Source of the DNA: Cryptomeria japonica
Taxonomy: Eukaryota; Streptophyta; Pinopsida; Cupressales; Cupressaceae
Assembly: GCF_030272615.1 (NCBI RefSeq)
Contig: NC_081410.1
Coordinates: 126,954,140-127,018,139 of the forward strand
Length of the DNA stretch: 64,000 nucleotides
Reading direction: 5' to 3'
The position numbers were made by a program, and so were the translations under genes. The first letter of the stretch is position 1; each line of letters opens with the position of its first letter. Below are positions 46,889-58,500 of the stretch, piece by piece. Under the pieces are notes generated by a model. That model did not search any database and was not told the DNA's origin. It saw nothing but the letters and a program-made list of their open reading frames with translations.

Positions 46889-47445
46889 TGTGAGAAAAAT
46901 AACAAGTGCAGGAATTTTGCAAAGAAGAACAATAGCACATAACTCACAGATTTACGTGGAAAAACCTGGTAAAAATATACCAGTAAAAAACCACGGACAA
47001 ATTTTGTCTTTCATATTGATTCTCAGGAATTACAGAGTTACAACAATCTCAAAGCCATTCTCACCTTTTATTTCAAAGGAGGAAGAGCTACTCTATATAT
47101 ATACAAATTTGAGAAACTTAATGCAATAATTAAGTTCTCAAATTTGCCACCTCTAAGTCTTCAAATGCCACCACTAGAGCCATATTATTGACTAAGCCTA
47201 TATGTGGCTCTCAATTGTCTACAAGATTGACACATATAGAATCCAACTTGATTATCCTATGAATCACTTAATAATTTACTAAGTCAACACAACTGAGTTG
47301 CAGATTCCTAGTTTGAGACAACTTACTAAATATAGTAAGTACGACTCACACAACTACATGTATGACACATACAAGAGAAAAGTCCTAATTGAAGATAACT
47401 TGTAGGACACATGGAAGCAACGTCCTAATTGACTTCACATTCCAA
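46889..47445 (-). repeat. copia 5' LTR
   Basis: Colinear with 38545-39105; it ends CACATTCCA without the final ACA. Confidence 0.9.
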
Positions 47446-50186
47446 ATCATGTCCATTAATTAATAAACCACAATAAACTATCGATTTATGCATTATTATG
47501 TTTTTATGTCTGTTCTAATTTTATTTCATTATGGTTTCTCTACTTGTTTATAATGAACAATGATGTTATTGTTGACTTCAATTGCTATCAATTATTAGTT
47601 CCTGCCCATGGCAGGAATACTTATGCATCCACCATGGTGTTAAATGGTTATTAATTATTGTCCTTGACAACCAATGAGCTTTTCAAATTTTTGAAACTAA
47701 AATAAATTATTGTTTTTTCAAAAGTTAACATGCACAACTTTTAACAAAAGTTATGTAAAATAAGATTTATTGATTATGTGATTGGTCAATATCAATTTGT
47801 GTAAGTAGAAAAATAATTTTCTTAAAACAAAAAATGAGTTTTATTACAACTATCATTCGTACGAAAAAATTAAACCGCAACAACTATCATTCATGCGCAA
47901 AAATTAAACCGCAATGTCATCATATCAGTGGATTTAATTGCACATCAGAGAGCTATTCTCTTCCGTGCTCTCCGACCCAACTCAGAGCGATTAAGGTTTT
48001 GGATTTTCTTTTCAAAACACGGACGCAAAAATCTATTCAGTTTTAATGCCTCATTTGGTGGGCCATGTGAGAAAAACAACTACACCTAGGGTTAAAAGAA
48101 TTCTGTCCTAGTTGGACGTACTATTCCATACTCGCATTTCCCATCCATACTTTAATTACCATAGATTTAGATTTATTTTCCATTTATTTCATGTTCAAGA
48201 AGGCCCTCTTATGTGTCATTGATATTTTTAGAATGAACGTTTACTTAAAAGTTGGTGGATTAAATTCTTGTCTTGAAAAGGAAATAAAAAAGTTATTTTT
48301 ATGAAGGCGCTCTTCCTGAGGAGATAATTAAGGAGCTTAGAATATGCTTGTTTACAAAGAAAAAGCTAAGAAAATAAGAGTGTCGTAGTTTCTGTGTAAG
48401 AAAGAAGGAAATTAAACATAAGGAACTAAACTAGTTTTACTTTAAGAATTTAAGGAGAACCCATTTAAATCACCATAAAACTAAAGAGAGATTTTATTTA
48501 GGGTCAGTTTGTTTATATAAGTATATTTTCCCTCTTTTACAAAGGCTAAGCTAAGGAAATTTACTTACTCGATGATTAAAATAGATAATCATTCTCACAC
48601 GAGCGGATTCAATAGCTTATATGTACAAAATCTGAAAAACTTTATGATATTTTTCAACTATTTTTGAATTTAAGAGCCAATATTAAATTCATTAAACACT
48701 ATGCTGTGGATTCAAAATTTTGATAATGTTCTCTTAATTTCTTCATTGTTCTATGATATTTTCTATTATGCGTAATAGGAGATAATAAAATTCAAATATT
48801 AATTAAATAAATTTTTAATATCTTAACCATTTCAAACATTATTATTTTTAAATTAAAAATAGACAAATTGAACAATATGTTCCTTGAAAATGTTGATAGT
48901 TTTAATTTGATTAAAATTTAATTAATTATATTACTGAAGAGAATTTTTTAATTTTATTATATGAAAAATGAAGAAAATTTATACAATAATTTTAATAGTG
49001 AAAGAATATAAAAATAATTAGAAATAAATTTTAGGTGAAATTAAAGTTAATGTAAAATCAAATTTAATGTATATTATATAGTAGTGGAATTATTATTTTT
49101 TATTTTTAATATCACAGGTTCAATAAATTTAAATTATTTTTATTTTAAACTTAGAAATATAAGTGTAAGCTAATATTTCTTTGATTAAGAAGTTGAAATG
49201 GAAAAAATTATTCAATCAATGTCATTTGACCAATGATTCTAACCTCATCTCTCATAGTATTTTATTTATGCATACAATACAATCACAAATAATTTTTTGA
49301 TGAATATTAAAATATTAATGATTGAGTATTTTTTATAATTATCATTAAAATAGAAAATATAAATTTGATAAATATAAATATTTGTTTATTTTTAATAAAT
49401 TTAAAATTTCAAAAGAATTGAAAATTTACTTTTTACATTTTTAATAGGTTTTATTTTATTTTTAACTTTTTAAATTTGATTCTATTTGTAAGTTTTAATG
49501 TAAGAGTTAATATTTTACTATTAACATATTTAATATAGTTTAATTTTATTTTTACTATTTTATTTAATTAGGTTCAACTTTCTATTAGTTATAATTTTCT
49601 AAAATTGAATTTATCTTTCAACTATTGAGTTTACAAACTGCGTAACACTATAACTTTTTACTAATTAACTATTATTTTAGTTTAATATCAAAATATATCA
49701 ATTCACAATTCAATATCAAACTACTAATCTCAATTAACTATTATTTTAGTTTAATATCAAAATATATCAATTCACAATTCAATATCAAACTACTAATCTC
49801 ACCTAATCTTAACTCTAAATACATATCGTAACACTATTCCTAACTCTAAATACATATGTAACACTATTGGCAGGAACTTGACGCTTTGCGTCCTTGTTAA
49901 TTATTGTCACAAAATCGTCACATGCATATTATTGTGAAATTAATTGCACACCAACACTAGCGTATTATGTAGGTGAATGTGATATTGTGGCCACAAACGT
50001 TAGTGGATGTAGATAATGTAAGGGTGCGTATCCATCAATCCTATGAGTGCCCAAAACAACTTCATTGTAAGAAGAAATAAAAATATTACTGGCTGAGCTG
50101 AAGGTTTAATAGCTCCAAGATTCTTGAGCTACTTCCATTTCTATTCTCTTTTATAAAGAGCTTATTCTGTGCTAGTGTTTCTTACA
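47446..50186. other. intergenic, AT-rich, upstream of the methyltransferase gene
   Basis: No gene or element recognised. Small tandem duplications: a ~37-bp unit (CAACTATCATTCnTnCG) at about 47845-47915, a 69-bp unit at 49665-49802, and a ~30-bp unit (CTCTAAATACATATnGTAAC) at about 49812-49866. The only frame of size, 47834-48046, is created by the 37-bp duplication and is not called. A weak TATA-like TTATAAAG lies at 50151, only about 36 bp before the ATG, so the true core promoter is uncertain. Confidence 0.6.
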
Positions 50187-51592
50187 ATGGAGAATGAGGT
50201 CAAGCCAGGTGAGAGAGAAAATGAGAATTCTTTTGCCCAACAACATGAAATTCTCCATATGTATCCAGGAAATGGTGATGAAAGTTATGCAGCAAACTCT
50301 ACAAGACAGAGGTATGTTTTCCATGTACTGCAACCATTGTTTCAAGCAGCCACTGAGAAGCTCACATTCCCCAAGGAGGGTCCTATTAGGATTGCAGATC
50401 TTGGGTGTGCTACTGGTCTCAACACCATATTAAATGTAAATTTTGTTGTGAGGACACTGAGAAATCTCTGCAATGGAACAACAGTGCCAGAATTCCAAGC
50501 TTTCTTCTCTGATTTGCCATCCAATGATTTCAATGGGCTGTTCAATCTGATGGAAGGACCCAAACAACCATATTTTGTTGCTGGGGTGCCTGGATCCTTC
50601 TACCATGTCCTTTTTCCCAGCTCAAGCATTCATGTATGCTTCTCTATAATGGCCCTCCATTGGATTTCACAGGTAGCTACTGTCTTATGTTTTTTTGCAT
50701 GTGGGTGCAATTCATTTGAGGTCTATATGCTATAAACTCATGGGAAGTTGGTGGTACTGTTGACAAAGGTTTGTGGGTCCTTGAGTCAATGGATTCTTAT
50801 GGCATGGTTCAATTTTTAAGGCAAGAGTTGATTATGATTGTTGTTGCAGGTTCCTGAGGCTGTGCTGCTTAAAGATTCTCCCTTTTACAACAGAGGAAGA
50901 GTGTGGATCAACAGAGGGAGAGAGGAGGTTGCAGATATCTATTATAAGCAATCTCAGAAAGATCTCTCAGCTTTCATGAGATGCAGAGCAGAGGAGATGG
51001 CAGCAGGAGGTGTGCTGTTTTTATGCTTGATGGGAAGACCAGACACTTCCCACCCTGCACAACAAGTTTCAATGGGCAGTGAGTTTTGTGGTCAGGACTT
51101 TGAAGATGCATGGGATGATCTTGTCAAAGAGGCATATATTCTACATGCCCATCTTATTATTGATATTATAATGCTATGATAGATTTGTATAGCAGTGGTG
51201 ACTAATCTGGTTTTGTTTATATGCAGGGCATTATCAGTATGGATTTGAGAGACTCCTTCAATCTTCCATGGTATTTCCCAAATGCAATTGAGTTGAGAGA
51301 AGCAGTAGAGAAAAGTGGCAGTTTTGATATTGAGAGATTGGAAGTGTGTGAAGGGGTGCCATGCATGTCTGAGGAGGAATTTGTAGAGTGGACTAAAGAT
51401 CCAGCTATGTTTGCAAAGGATAAGGTTAATCTGGTTAAAAGTTTTATAGGGTGTTTAGTTGAGGCCCATATTGGCATCAAGTGTGCAGATGACTTATTTA
51501 AGAGGTTTCACCAGAGAGCTGAAGCACTTTTCCACACTTGTCCACCTTCAAGATTTGTCACCTGTACTGTTGCCTCCCTTATTAGAAAATAG
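50187..51592 (+). CDS. SABATH-family S-adenosylmethionine-dependent methyltransferase (3 exons, 377 aa)
   Basis: Exons are 50187-50672, 50850-51131 and 51227-51592, giving 377 codons with no stop. Intron 1 is GT-AG (177 bp); intron 2 is GC-AG (95 bp). SABATH enzymes methylate carboxyl groups (or nitrogen) of small plant metabolites such as salicylate, jasmonate, IAA or purine alkaloids in the cytosol. Signatures: SYAANSTRQ near residue 33; motif I IADLGCATGLNT near 70 (SAM binding); FFSDLPSNDFNGLF near 112; GVPGSFYHVLFPSSSIHV; ALHWISQ (aromatic carboxyl-binding pair); NRGRVWINRG; and DSFNLPWYFPN. The usual SSYSLHW is FSIMALHW here, so the substrate pocket differs. Length is normal for the family. 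I cannot assign a substrate. The start is the first ATG giving the conserved N-terminus. Confidence 0.93.
51132..51226 (+). other. GC-AG intron of the methyltransferase gene
   Basis: The exon ends GTC AAA GAG and the intron begins GCATAT and ends TTATATGCAG; the next exon starts GGC ATT ATC. No GT donor lies close by, and removing 95 bp restores the conserved ...KEGIISMDLRDSFNLP text. Reading through would hit TGA at 51177. Confidence 0.8.
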
Positions 51593-53038
51593 TTATTAGT
51601 CTTTTGTACAAGTCACAATAATTGTAACCTGCAAACCTACACATTGGATTGGTGTGAGCTTCAAGCTTCCATACTCTCTCCAATGTTCCAATGTGAGCTT
51701 CAAGCTTCCATACTCTCTCCAATGTTGCAGGACTGCTGAAAACTTTACTGTTTTTTATTTTGTGATTTTAAGTAAAGTAGGAATTTGAAGAGCAGTTATT
51801 TGAGCTATCTAAAACTTATGGAATAATGTCTATTGACTGTTATTGCAGATCCTTTTACAGCAAAACTGAAAAAAAAATGTTTTTTCGTAGATATGGTGGC
51901 CATGTTTAATGGTCGATTGAAACAGCACATAATGAAGAACAAAATATTAGTGCTTTACGTGCAAACACTATATGATATCTTAAAATATATTTAAGGAGAT
52001 ATTAAACTTGGAGTTATTTTTATTTAAGAATTATTTTATTTATAATTTGAAGAGATTTGAAAATTATTTTAGTTAGTTAAAGAATAGGTTTTGTTTTTGT
52101 TAATAGGTTCATGTTATTATATTTTATATCTTGTAGTAATTATAATTAAATTTTTTGGAACAATAATAATTTTCACATCATATTGAAGGTTTTGTATATC
52201 ACACAATAATTAGCTTTTACATTTTTAACTTAATCTTATATCTAATTTGTTCATTGAATTGGAAAGCATAAACAAATGTGAGATTCTTTTAGGTGTAAAA
52301 GAAAAATCAATATTTGAAATAAGTGATAATTTCATTTCATCTTTAAAATTTAAGATTCTATAGTGTCGTTTGAAGTTATTTGTATAAAATCATTCACTCA
52401 TTGTATCATGATAGACTTGGTGTAGATTACACCTCAACTTGGTGGAGAGGAGAGGTAGTCACCACATTTCAAAGTATATATTTTGTAAAGTTTTGTAAGT
52501 TTTTAAAAATATATATTAAAAAATAAATCATTAATATTTCAATTTGATAAATAAATCATTCACTCATTGTATCATGATTTTGTTTTCATGGTATGACAAT
52601 AATATTCCATGCTATATGTGAAGCATGATGTTTATATTACGACATTTAGATGTTGTGACTTTCATCGATTGTTAAATTACTTTCTCCAAATTTTAATAAA
52701 ATATTATTACATAATTCTTATGATAGAAAATGTTGCCAACTGAAAAATAAGATGAAAAATAAGCTCTAGAAATGAAATGTGTATAGTAGTTATGTAAAAG
52801 ATTAAATAAAAATGACATAATGATAGAAGTTTTGAGATTCAATCCTACAATACCAATGATTGCCATCCTTCTTGTGCATTTTAAACCCATTTTTTCATCA
52901 TCCATAATTGGTATTAGAAATCTTCAATTAGTTTCTCCCTGCTAAATCTTGCCTAGAGATGCTAAATTAATGTGTTTTTTCAAATGATCATCAGTGAAAT
53001 TTAGTTGGAAGTGTTCATGTGGTCAAATTTGTCTAAGT
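51593..53038. other. 3' flank of the methyltransferase gene
   Basis: A tandem duplication (40-bp period, GTGAGCTTCAAGCTTCCATA unit) lies at 51653-51727 in the presumed 3' UTR. The rest is AT-rich with no gene seen; a direct repeat ATCATTCACTCATTGTATCATGAT-type occurs near 52388 and 52555. Confidence 0.6.
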
Positions 53039-53285
53039 GATTTGCTAGTTGTCTCCACAAGTTCTCAAACCTTATACCATGTTTTGTTGCTTGGGTGCCT
53101 AGATCCTTATACCATGCCCTTTTCTATAATGGCCCTCCATTGGATTTCACTGGTGGCCAGCCATTGTTTGAATTTTTTTTTCATGTGGGTGTGATTCATT
53201 TCAGGTCTACATTTTATAAACTAATGAAAAGCACATGATACGGTTGACAATGGTTTGTGGGTCCTTGTGTTCTTGTGGCATGGAC
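53039..53285 (+). pseudogene. SABATH pseudogene fragment (end of exon 1 plus intron 1)
   Basis: Matches 50511-50805 of the intact gene. Shared stretches include GGTGCCT-GATCCTT, TTCTATAATGGCCCTCCATTGG and, in the intron, CATGTGGGTG and GGTTTGTGGGTCCTTG. A ~25-bp deletion removes the segment coding SSSIHV, and the GT donor is lost (ACAGGTAG has become ACTGGTGG-type). Intron sequence is included, so it arose by DNA duplication, not retrotransposition. No other exons found. Confidence 0.88.
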
Positions 53286-53416
53286 CATTCTAATTTTAAC
53301 GTTTGTGCCTCTGGCTCTTCTGCAGGACTTCATCTGTTTTATTCATTTGAGTTTATGATAGCCGTTAACATCATATTGTAAGATTTTGGTCACCTCCAAT
53401 AAATGCAACAGTACCA

Positions 53417-53856
53417 TTTCTTTCATATTTTAACTTAGCCGAGTACAAGTTGTTAATGGTGGCAGGAACAGCATATAAGAAGAGCCACATATTCTTGGAC
53501 GTGTCTATTCTGGTTTCAAAACGGCAGTACGGATTAACTAACACACGTGTTAGTCGCGCGTTTTACACCGTCGGTTTTGCAATAAACAGCTACGATTGAC
53601 TAACCTGTCGCTAACAAGCTGTACGGAAGGTCTGTTTCTTTCATATTTTAACTTAGCCGAATACAAGTTGTTAATGGTGGCAGGAACAGCATATAAGAAG
53701 AGCCACATATTCTTGGACGCATCTATTCTGGTTTCAAAACGGCAGTATGGATTAACTAACACACGTGTTAGTCGCGTGTTTTACACCGTCGGTTTTGCAA
53801 TAAACAGCTACGATTGACTAACCTGTCGCTAACACGCTGTACGGAAGGTCTGTTTT
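53417..53856 (+). repeat. tandem duplication, 2 x ~219 bp
   Basis: Copies 53417-53634 and 53635-53856 differ at only a few bases (GAGTACAAG/GAATACAAG, GACGTGTC/GACGCATC, CGCGCG/CGCGTG), mostly transitions at CG. Each contains a near-palindrome CTAACACACGTGTTAG with a G-box CACGTG (53544 in copy 1). A TATA-like CTATAAATA lies downstream at 53895. It looks promoter-like, but no ORF follows. Confidence 0.85.
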
Positions 53857-53929
53857 GGAGCCAGAATAGCTTCAGCCCATATTCTTTACAGTACCTATAA
53901 ATACTATTGTAATCTATTTCCTAATGAAT

Positions 53930-54490
53930 TATTGTCAATTTTGTTTGCGAGATATCTTAAACACATCTATTAATAGGATGTTTAATTTTGAGTTACCGTA
54001 TGGACAAAACATTATGACAATTTCCTATTTTTTAATTAACTATTATTAATTATATTCCTGAGATATCTTGAATACATCTATTTATAAGATTTTAGAGAGA
54101 GATCGATCTTAAGTGATTATGCACATTTAAAAGTTATTTCCATCAACTTTAAAATTGTTTTAAAATTATTTTATTTTTATTTTATTTATACTGTTTATTT
54201 ACGTTTGAAGAGACTAAAATGATATTTTATTTTGTTTTATCTATTTATGAGTGATTTTAGAATTTTAGTTTTCGTTGGCATGTTTATATCATTACACTAT
54301 ACTTTATTGTCATTTATAATTATATAGAATAAAGAGTGTTTAAGAATAATTTACAATATGAAATAAGAAAGGTTGTTGATAGTCACATTTTCAGATTTAA
54401 ATTTGGATTACAATTGTGACTTCATTAAATCATCAAAGATGAAATGACCTAATAAATAAATGTGAATTTAATTAATAACAATTAAATTGA
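53930..54490. repeat. dispersed repeat copy C (partial)
   Basis: Matches 31190-31480: ATCTTAAACACATCTAT, ATGCACATTTAAAAGTTATT and GTCATTTATAATTA. Interrupted on the right by two retroposed insertions. Confidence 0.65.
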
Positions 54491-55255
54491 AATGGAACAC
54501 ACTACCTTTTCCCGAATTCTTGTTGATATCGACATCTCTGCTCCTCTCTCGGGTGATGTGGTTCTTATGGTGGGGGATAGGCCTTGGTCACAACCGCTAG
54601 ATTTTGAAGGCCTCCCCTTTCACTACAGAAGATGCTTCTCTACTGGCCATCTTCCTTCGGGTTGCTCTTCTCCACAACATAAAGGGGTTTCTACCTGGTG
54701 GATGAATGCAACTACTAACCACTTAACAGTACATGTTACGGATTCTGCGTCTGCTGGCTCCTCCCATGGGGATGATGTCATGCTCCCCACAACTCTTGTT
54801 GCTCCTACTGATGTTTTTGTGCCCTCATCTTCGGAAGCCCCCACTTCTGCTTCTCCTGTCCTACAACCCTCCCCTACTGCTAGATCTGCTCCTGCTACTG
54901 TTGTTCTGTCACAACCTGTTGTTGTTGATGTTCTACAGCCCCCTACGACCCTCTTCCAGCCTTTTGTTGTCTCCTCTGTTGTTGACCCTGCGAGGGCCCT
55001 TCCGGTGAATCTTAGCATTGCCTGCTCTGTGCTTGCTCGTAGGCACAAGGGGAAATATTCTCCCCATACCCCCCCTCACAGGGGTTTGGGTGGCTCATCC
55101 CCACCTTGAGTGGGGTTTGATCCCTAGTTGGTTAGGTTCTCGTGTTTGTTCCTTTCCGCCTTTGGGTTGTGGTTCTCTTCCAACATCATGTCTCTTGATG
55201 TTGCTTTTTGTTAAGGGTCAACACCCTAGTTAACGTTGCTTTTTTAATAAAAAAT
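54491..55255 (+). mobile_element. 5'-truncated LINE, ORF1 3' part plus tail (765 bp)
   Basis: Flanked by an 11-bp duplication AATTAAATTGA (54480-54490 and 55256-55266). The 3' end is AATAAAAAAT. Only the C-terminal part of ORF1 and ~145 bp of tail are present; no reverse transcriptase. Confidence 0.82.
54492..55109 (+). pseudogene. LINE ORF1 C-terminus with zinc-knuckle remnant
   Basis: The frame begins at the truncation point and reads FSRILVDIDISAPLS then DRPWSQPLDFEGLPF, the segment that precedes the CCHC_4 knuckle in plant DUF4283 ORF1 proteins. The knuckle is YRRCFSTGHLPSGC, with the first Cys changed to Tyr. A long Pro/Ser/Val-rich tail follows, ending at TGA 55107-55109. The ATG at 54492 is fortuitous or minimal; the upstream DUF4283 domain is missing. 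It belongs to a different subfamily from 29277-30944, since that copy lacks this knuckle. Confidence 0.82.
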
Positions 55256-55597
55256 AATTAAATTGATATGTGAAAATAGTTGGGCTACCTTGGAATTCAA
55301 ATGAAGAGAGGCAGTTAATTGTCAATGGTCTTCTTTTCTCTCGACAAGTAAGTTTGCTAAGTAATCGTGTTTTTGATTTTGTGGGCCCTTCATTCTATTG
55401 TATGCTGAATAGGAATAGATAACTACAGCCTCCACTAAGGTAGCTAATTTGGATGCCTTCAATCTTGAAATAATGCCATGTCATAAATGACCGTTTCTTG
55501 GTTGCGGAGTACTAGATGAGTAACAACTTTCTCATTCTTTGCACCTTGCTTAGAAAGGTTGTTGAAGTTAGCAAACCCGTCAAATCTTCAAGCAGGT

Positions 55598-58500
55598 TGT
55601 AGTACCCCTACTTGTTTGAACTCATTAGACTCATATTTTATTATTGTTTGTTTTCAGTGGATACATTACCATGATATGTTATTCAGATTTGTATGACATT
55701 ATGCTTTATCTGGAGATGAGATGTATAATTTATTTGCAATATTTTAGTACTTGTGATTTATGGCATTTGATGGATTATTGCTATGTACTGACATTTTACT
55801 TTATCTATGCAATGTGTAATTATATGTTGTGTGTTTGCGAGTGTATTGGATGCAAGGGGACGATTTTCCTTCACTCATTTCAGTGAGACAGGGAACGTCA
55901 TGATTCTCCTTCATTGATGTGTATGTCGTGTTTTCTATTTTGTATATATATGCATGTGTGGTTTGGTGATGCAGGATATTGCAAGTACAAGTACCGAGTA
56001 GGTACGGGGTATCATCTCCACCTGGCTTCATAGGTCTGAGCGTGCCTTATATTTTCTGATGGAAGTGGAGGAGATAGTAGTTGACCCTATTTTACTCAGT
56101 TACACTCGTGTGAGTGTCGTCAGTTGGTCGTCTTGTCAGTTTGTTCGGCCTTCGTATTTTGTCGTTTGATCTTTTTATGAGTATTTGCTTGAGATTTGTT
56201 CAATTTGAGTGTTTTAGTGGATTTAATTAATTAATTAAGTTTATGGAATTATCTCATAGTTGAATTGTTTATGCATTGAGATTATAAATTTAGTTAATTA
56301 AAAAAAATTATTAAATTAAGTTGCAAGCTGCATGATATTAGAAATATATTTTTATTTAAATTTTAGTGGAAAAATGAATTAGATTAATTATATTTATTGT
56401 TTCCTAGAATTTTAAATAAATAAATGAATAAAGGAATTAATTAGAATTAAAGTATTGTTTTAATTATTTATTTAGAAAATTAATTAATTTGCATGAGAAA
56501 AGTAAAGAAAGAATAATGATTTTTAATTATTGCATATTAGCTTATCTTTTGTTATAAAATTAGAAAATTAAATTAAATTACTTTTATTCTAAATTTAGGT
56601 TTTTGAGAAAAAACTATTGAAGCTGGAATTTTAGTTTAAATAGGGGAATAGGTCTTTATTTTAGATACACAGGAAATAGGTCAAGAATTTAGGTGAAGAA
56701 ATTTATTGGAAGCTTATTGAAAAGATTAGGGCTCTTCTACGGATTTCTTCTAGGAAAGCTATACCAGGTTGGATGACTTCTTAATTGTGGGTTTTTAGAA
56801 AATATTCTATTTTTCTCTGAATGACGTGTGTGTGAATTATTTGTCAGATTCAAAACCCTCTTCTGGTTAATTCAGGTTTTGATTTAAAATTCATGCCTGA
56901 TGATTATTTCTAGTTCATGGGAAGAATTTAATTTTGAGAAAATTAGAAAAATTATTATGGAAAATTTGTCAAGATTTTATGATGCATGGAAATTGCAAGA
57001 TTTGTGAAAAAAGGTAATTATCCCTCTTGTTTGATTTGTTCTGATAGTTTTTTCAAATAATGGTATCTCTATGAAAATTGTTGATCATGTTAGAAATAAA
57101 TTTAATTGTGAATTAAATTTATTGGAATATCTAATTTTTTTTAATTTTTTTTTTTAAATTTGGAATAAAATTCTGTGAAAGAATTTTATTGAATAGGGTA
57201 TTTATTTTGCTGGAATTTATTTTTCTATGTTCTAAAAAATAAAAATTTATAAAAAAAATTGTGGGGAGGCAATGCCTCTACCCATGCAACAGTTACCTAA
57301 CGGTAGCGGTTGTTGCCATATTTATGTTTGTAAACACATCAGGAGATTAATTCATATGTGAATTTATTTAACTTTATTGGACAAATGACAAGTTTGATTT
57401 CTTTGTATTAAAATAGTTGTAAATCCTTATTATCTGGAAATTCTTAAATTGCAAGTTATTTATGCTTTTGGCTATTTTAAGAAAAGATTGCCTGTATTAG
57501 GATCTTGTGTAAATGGTATTTGTAGTCAAGCTTAATTTCATTGCAATTTTGGTTGAATTGTCATTGTGTCCTATGTTATTATTTCTCCTTGGTCAGGTGT
57601 TGTTGTATAACCTTGTTGATATGAACCGTTGTGTGTTTTGTCCAAATGGTCAATCTTGGGTTAGTGATTGTGTATCCTTCACCTGTACTTTGTCAGGATT
57701 GGTTATGGTTGTCTGTTTTGCCATAGAGTTCTCATAGAGAGACATTTTCTGTTAGTGTCCTATGAGAGAGAGTGGCTTTCGAGTGGGGGCCGTGCCCGAA
57801 GTGGATGACAGGATAACCCATCGGAAGTCAGTTAAAAAGTGATAACCTAATAATTGATTAGGGGTTGGGTAGAATAAATATTAATTAAGATAATGTACCT
57901 CGTGCATAGGTGAGTGCTTGTACAGGGCTCATAATGTTACGAGAAGGCCTGGAATGGCAAACTTACCACCTTGTCTTCATCACGAAAGGATTGGTAGGGT
58001 CCGCATGAGACTTAGTTGGAACCAGAGGCTCGGGAGAGGTTACCAGGAGAAACCCAGGATGGGGGCTGGGACCTATGGAGGCTGTACCATGGTATCCACC
58101 ATAAGACATGCGATGACACTCTCTCCTTAGGGTCACTATTGTTTTGTGAGTTGAGTCACATGGATGTTTGTGGGTCTTGTAGCCCTTTCGTGCTTGTCTT
58201 ACTTTGCTTGCTTGAGGGTTTTCTACTATCTCCTAGCACAGTGGGGTGGTTCCATTTCGGGATCACATGGTTGGGTGGTAGTGCCACTTCCCATTGGATG
58301 TTCTGGATTGTATCTTCAAGCAAGGAAAGGCTTCGCTGGTGTTCTTGGTTCGTGGTTCATGTACCAGCTCTTGTTCAAGATCATTGTTCAGTTGAGACAT
58401 TGTGGTCATTGTATCAGACTTTTATGTAACCTTGATATTGTAACTTTGTAATCTGTGGTATTATTGGAAGCCATGTATTTATGGATATTGTAATAGTATG

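Larger units (their letters stand above)
38545..47445 (-). mobile_element. Ty1/copia retrotransposon with rearranged 3' half, 8.9 kb
   Basis: LTRs at 38545-39105 and 46889-47445 flank, on the - strand, a primer-binding site, gag, protease, integrase and reverse transcriptase/RNase H in copia order. The 39901-44035 interval is a scrambled array of reverse transcriptase/RNase H modules. The left LTR is preceded by TTCCA. The right LTR ends ...CACATTCCA then AATCATG, so the LTR terminus and duplication seem to have collapsed into one ATTCCA by a deletion of about 8 bp between short repeats. LTR divergence is about 10% over the first ~176 bp by eye. Confidence 0.92.

Noticed and set aside
47834-48046. 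A 70-aa frame upstream of the methyltransferase gene
   Set aside because: Its N-terminal half is a 37-bp tandem duplication read through, with no start context or homology.
53550-53817. Small frames on both strands in the 219-bp tandem duplication
   Set aside because: The two copies do not preserve the same frame ends, and differences fall without codon pattern.
54623-55048. A 141-aa antisense frame opposite the LINE ORF1 fragment
   Set aside because: Shadow of the Pro/Ser/Val-rich sense frame; its cysteines and glycines follow from the complement.
55644-58451. Short frames rich in Leu/Val/Phe inside the solo LTR
   Set aside because: Overlapping in several frames, no domain, and the interval is bounded as an LTR.
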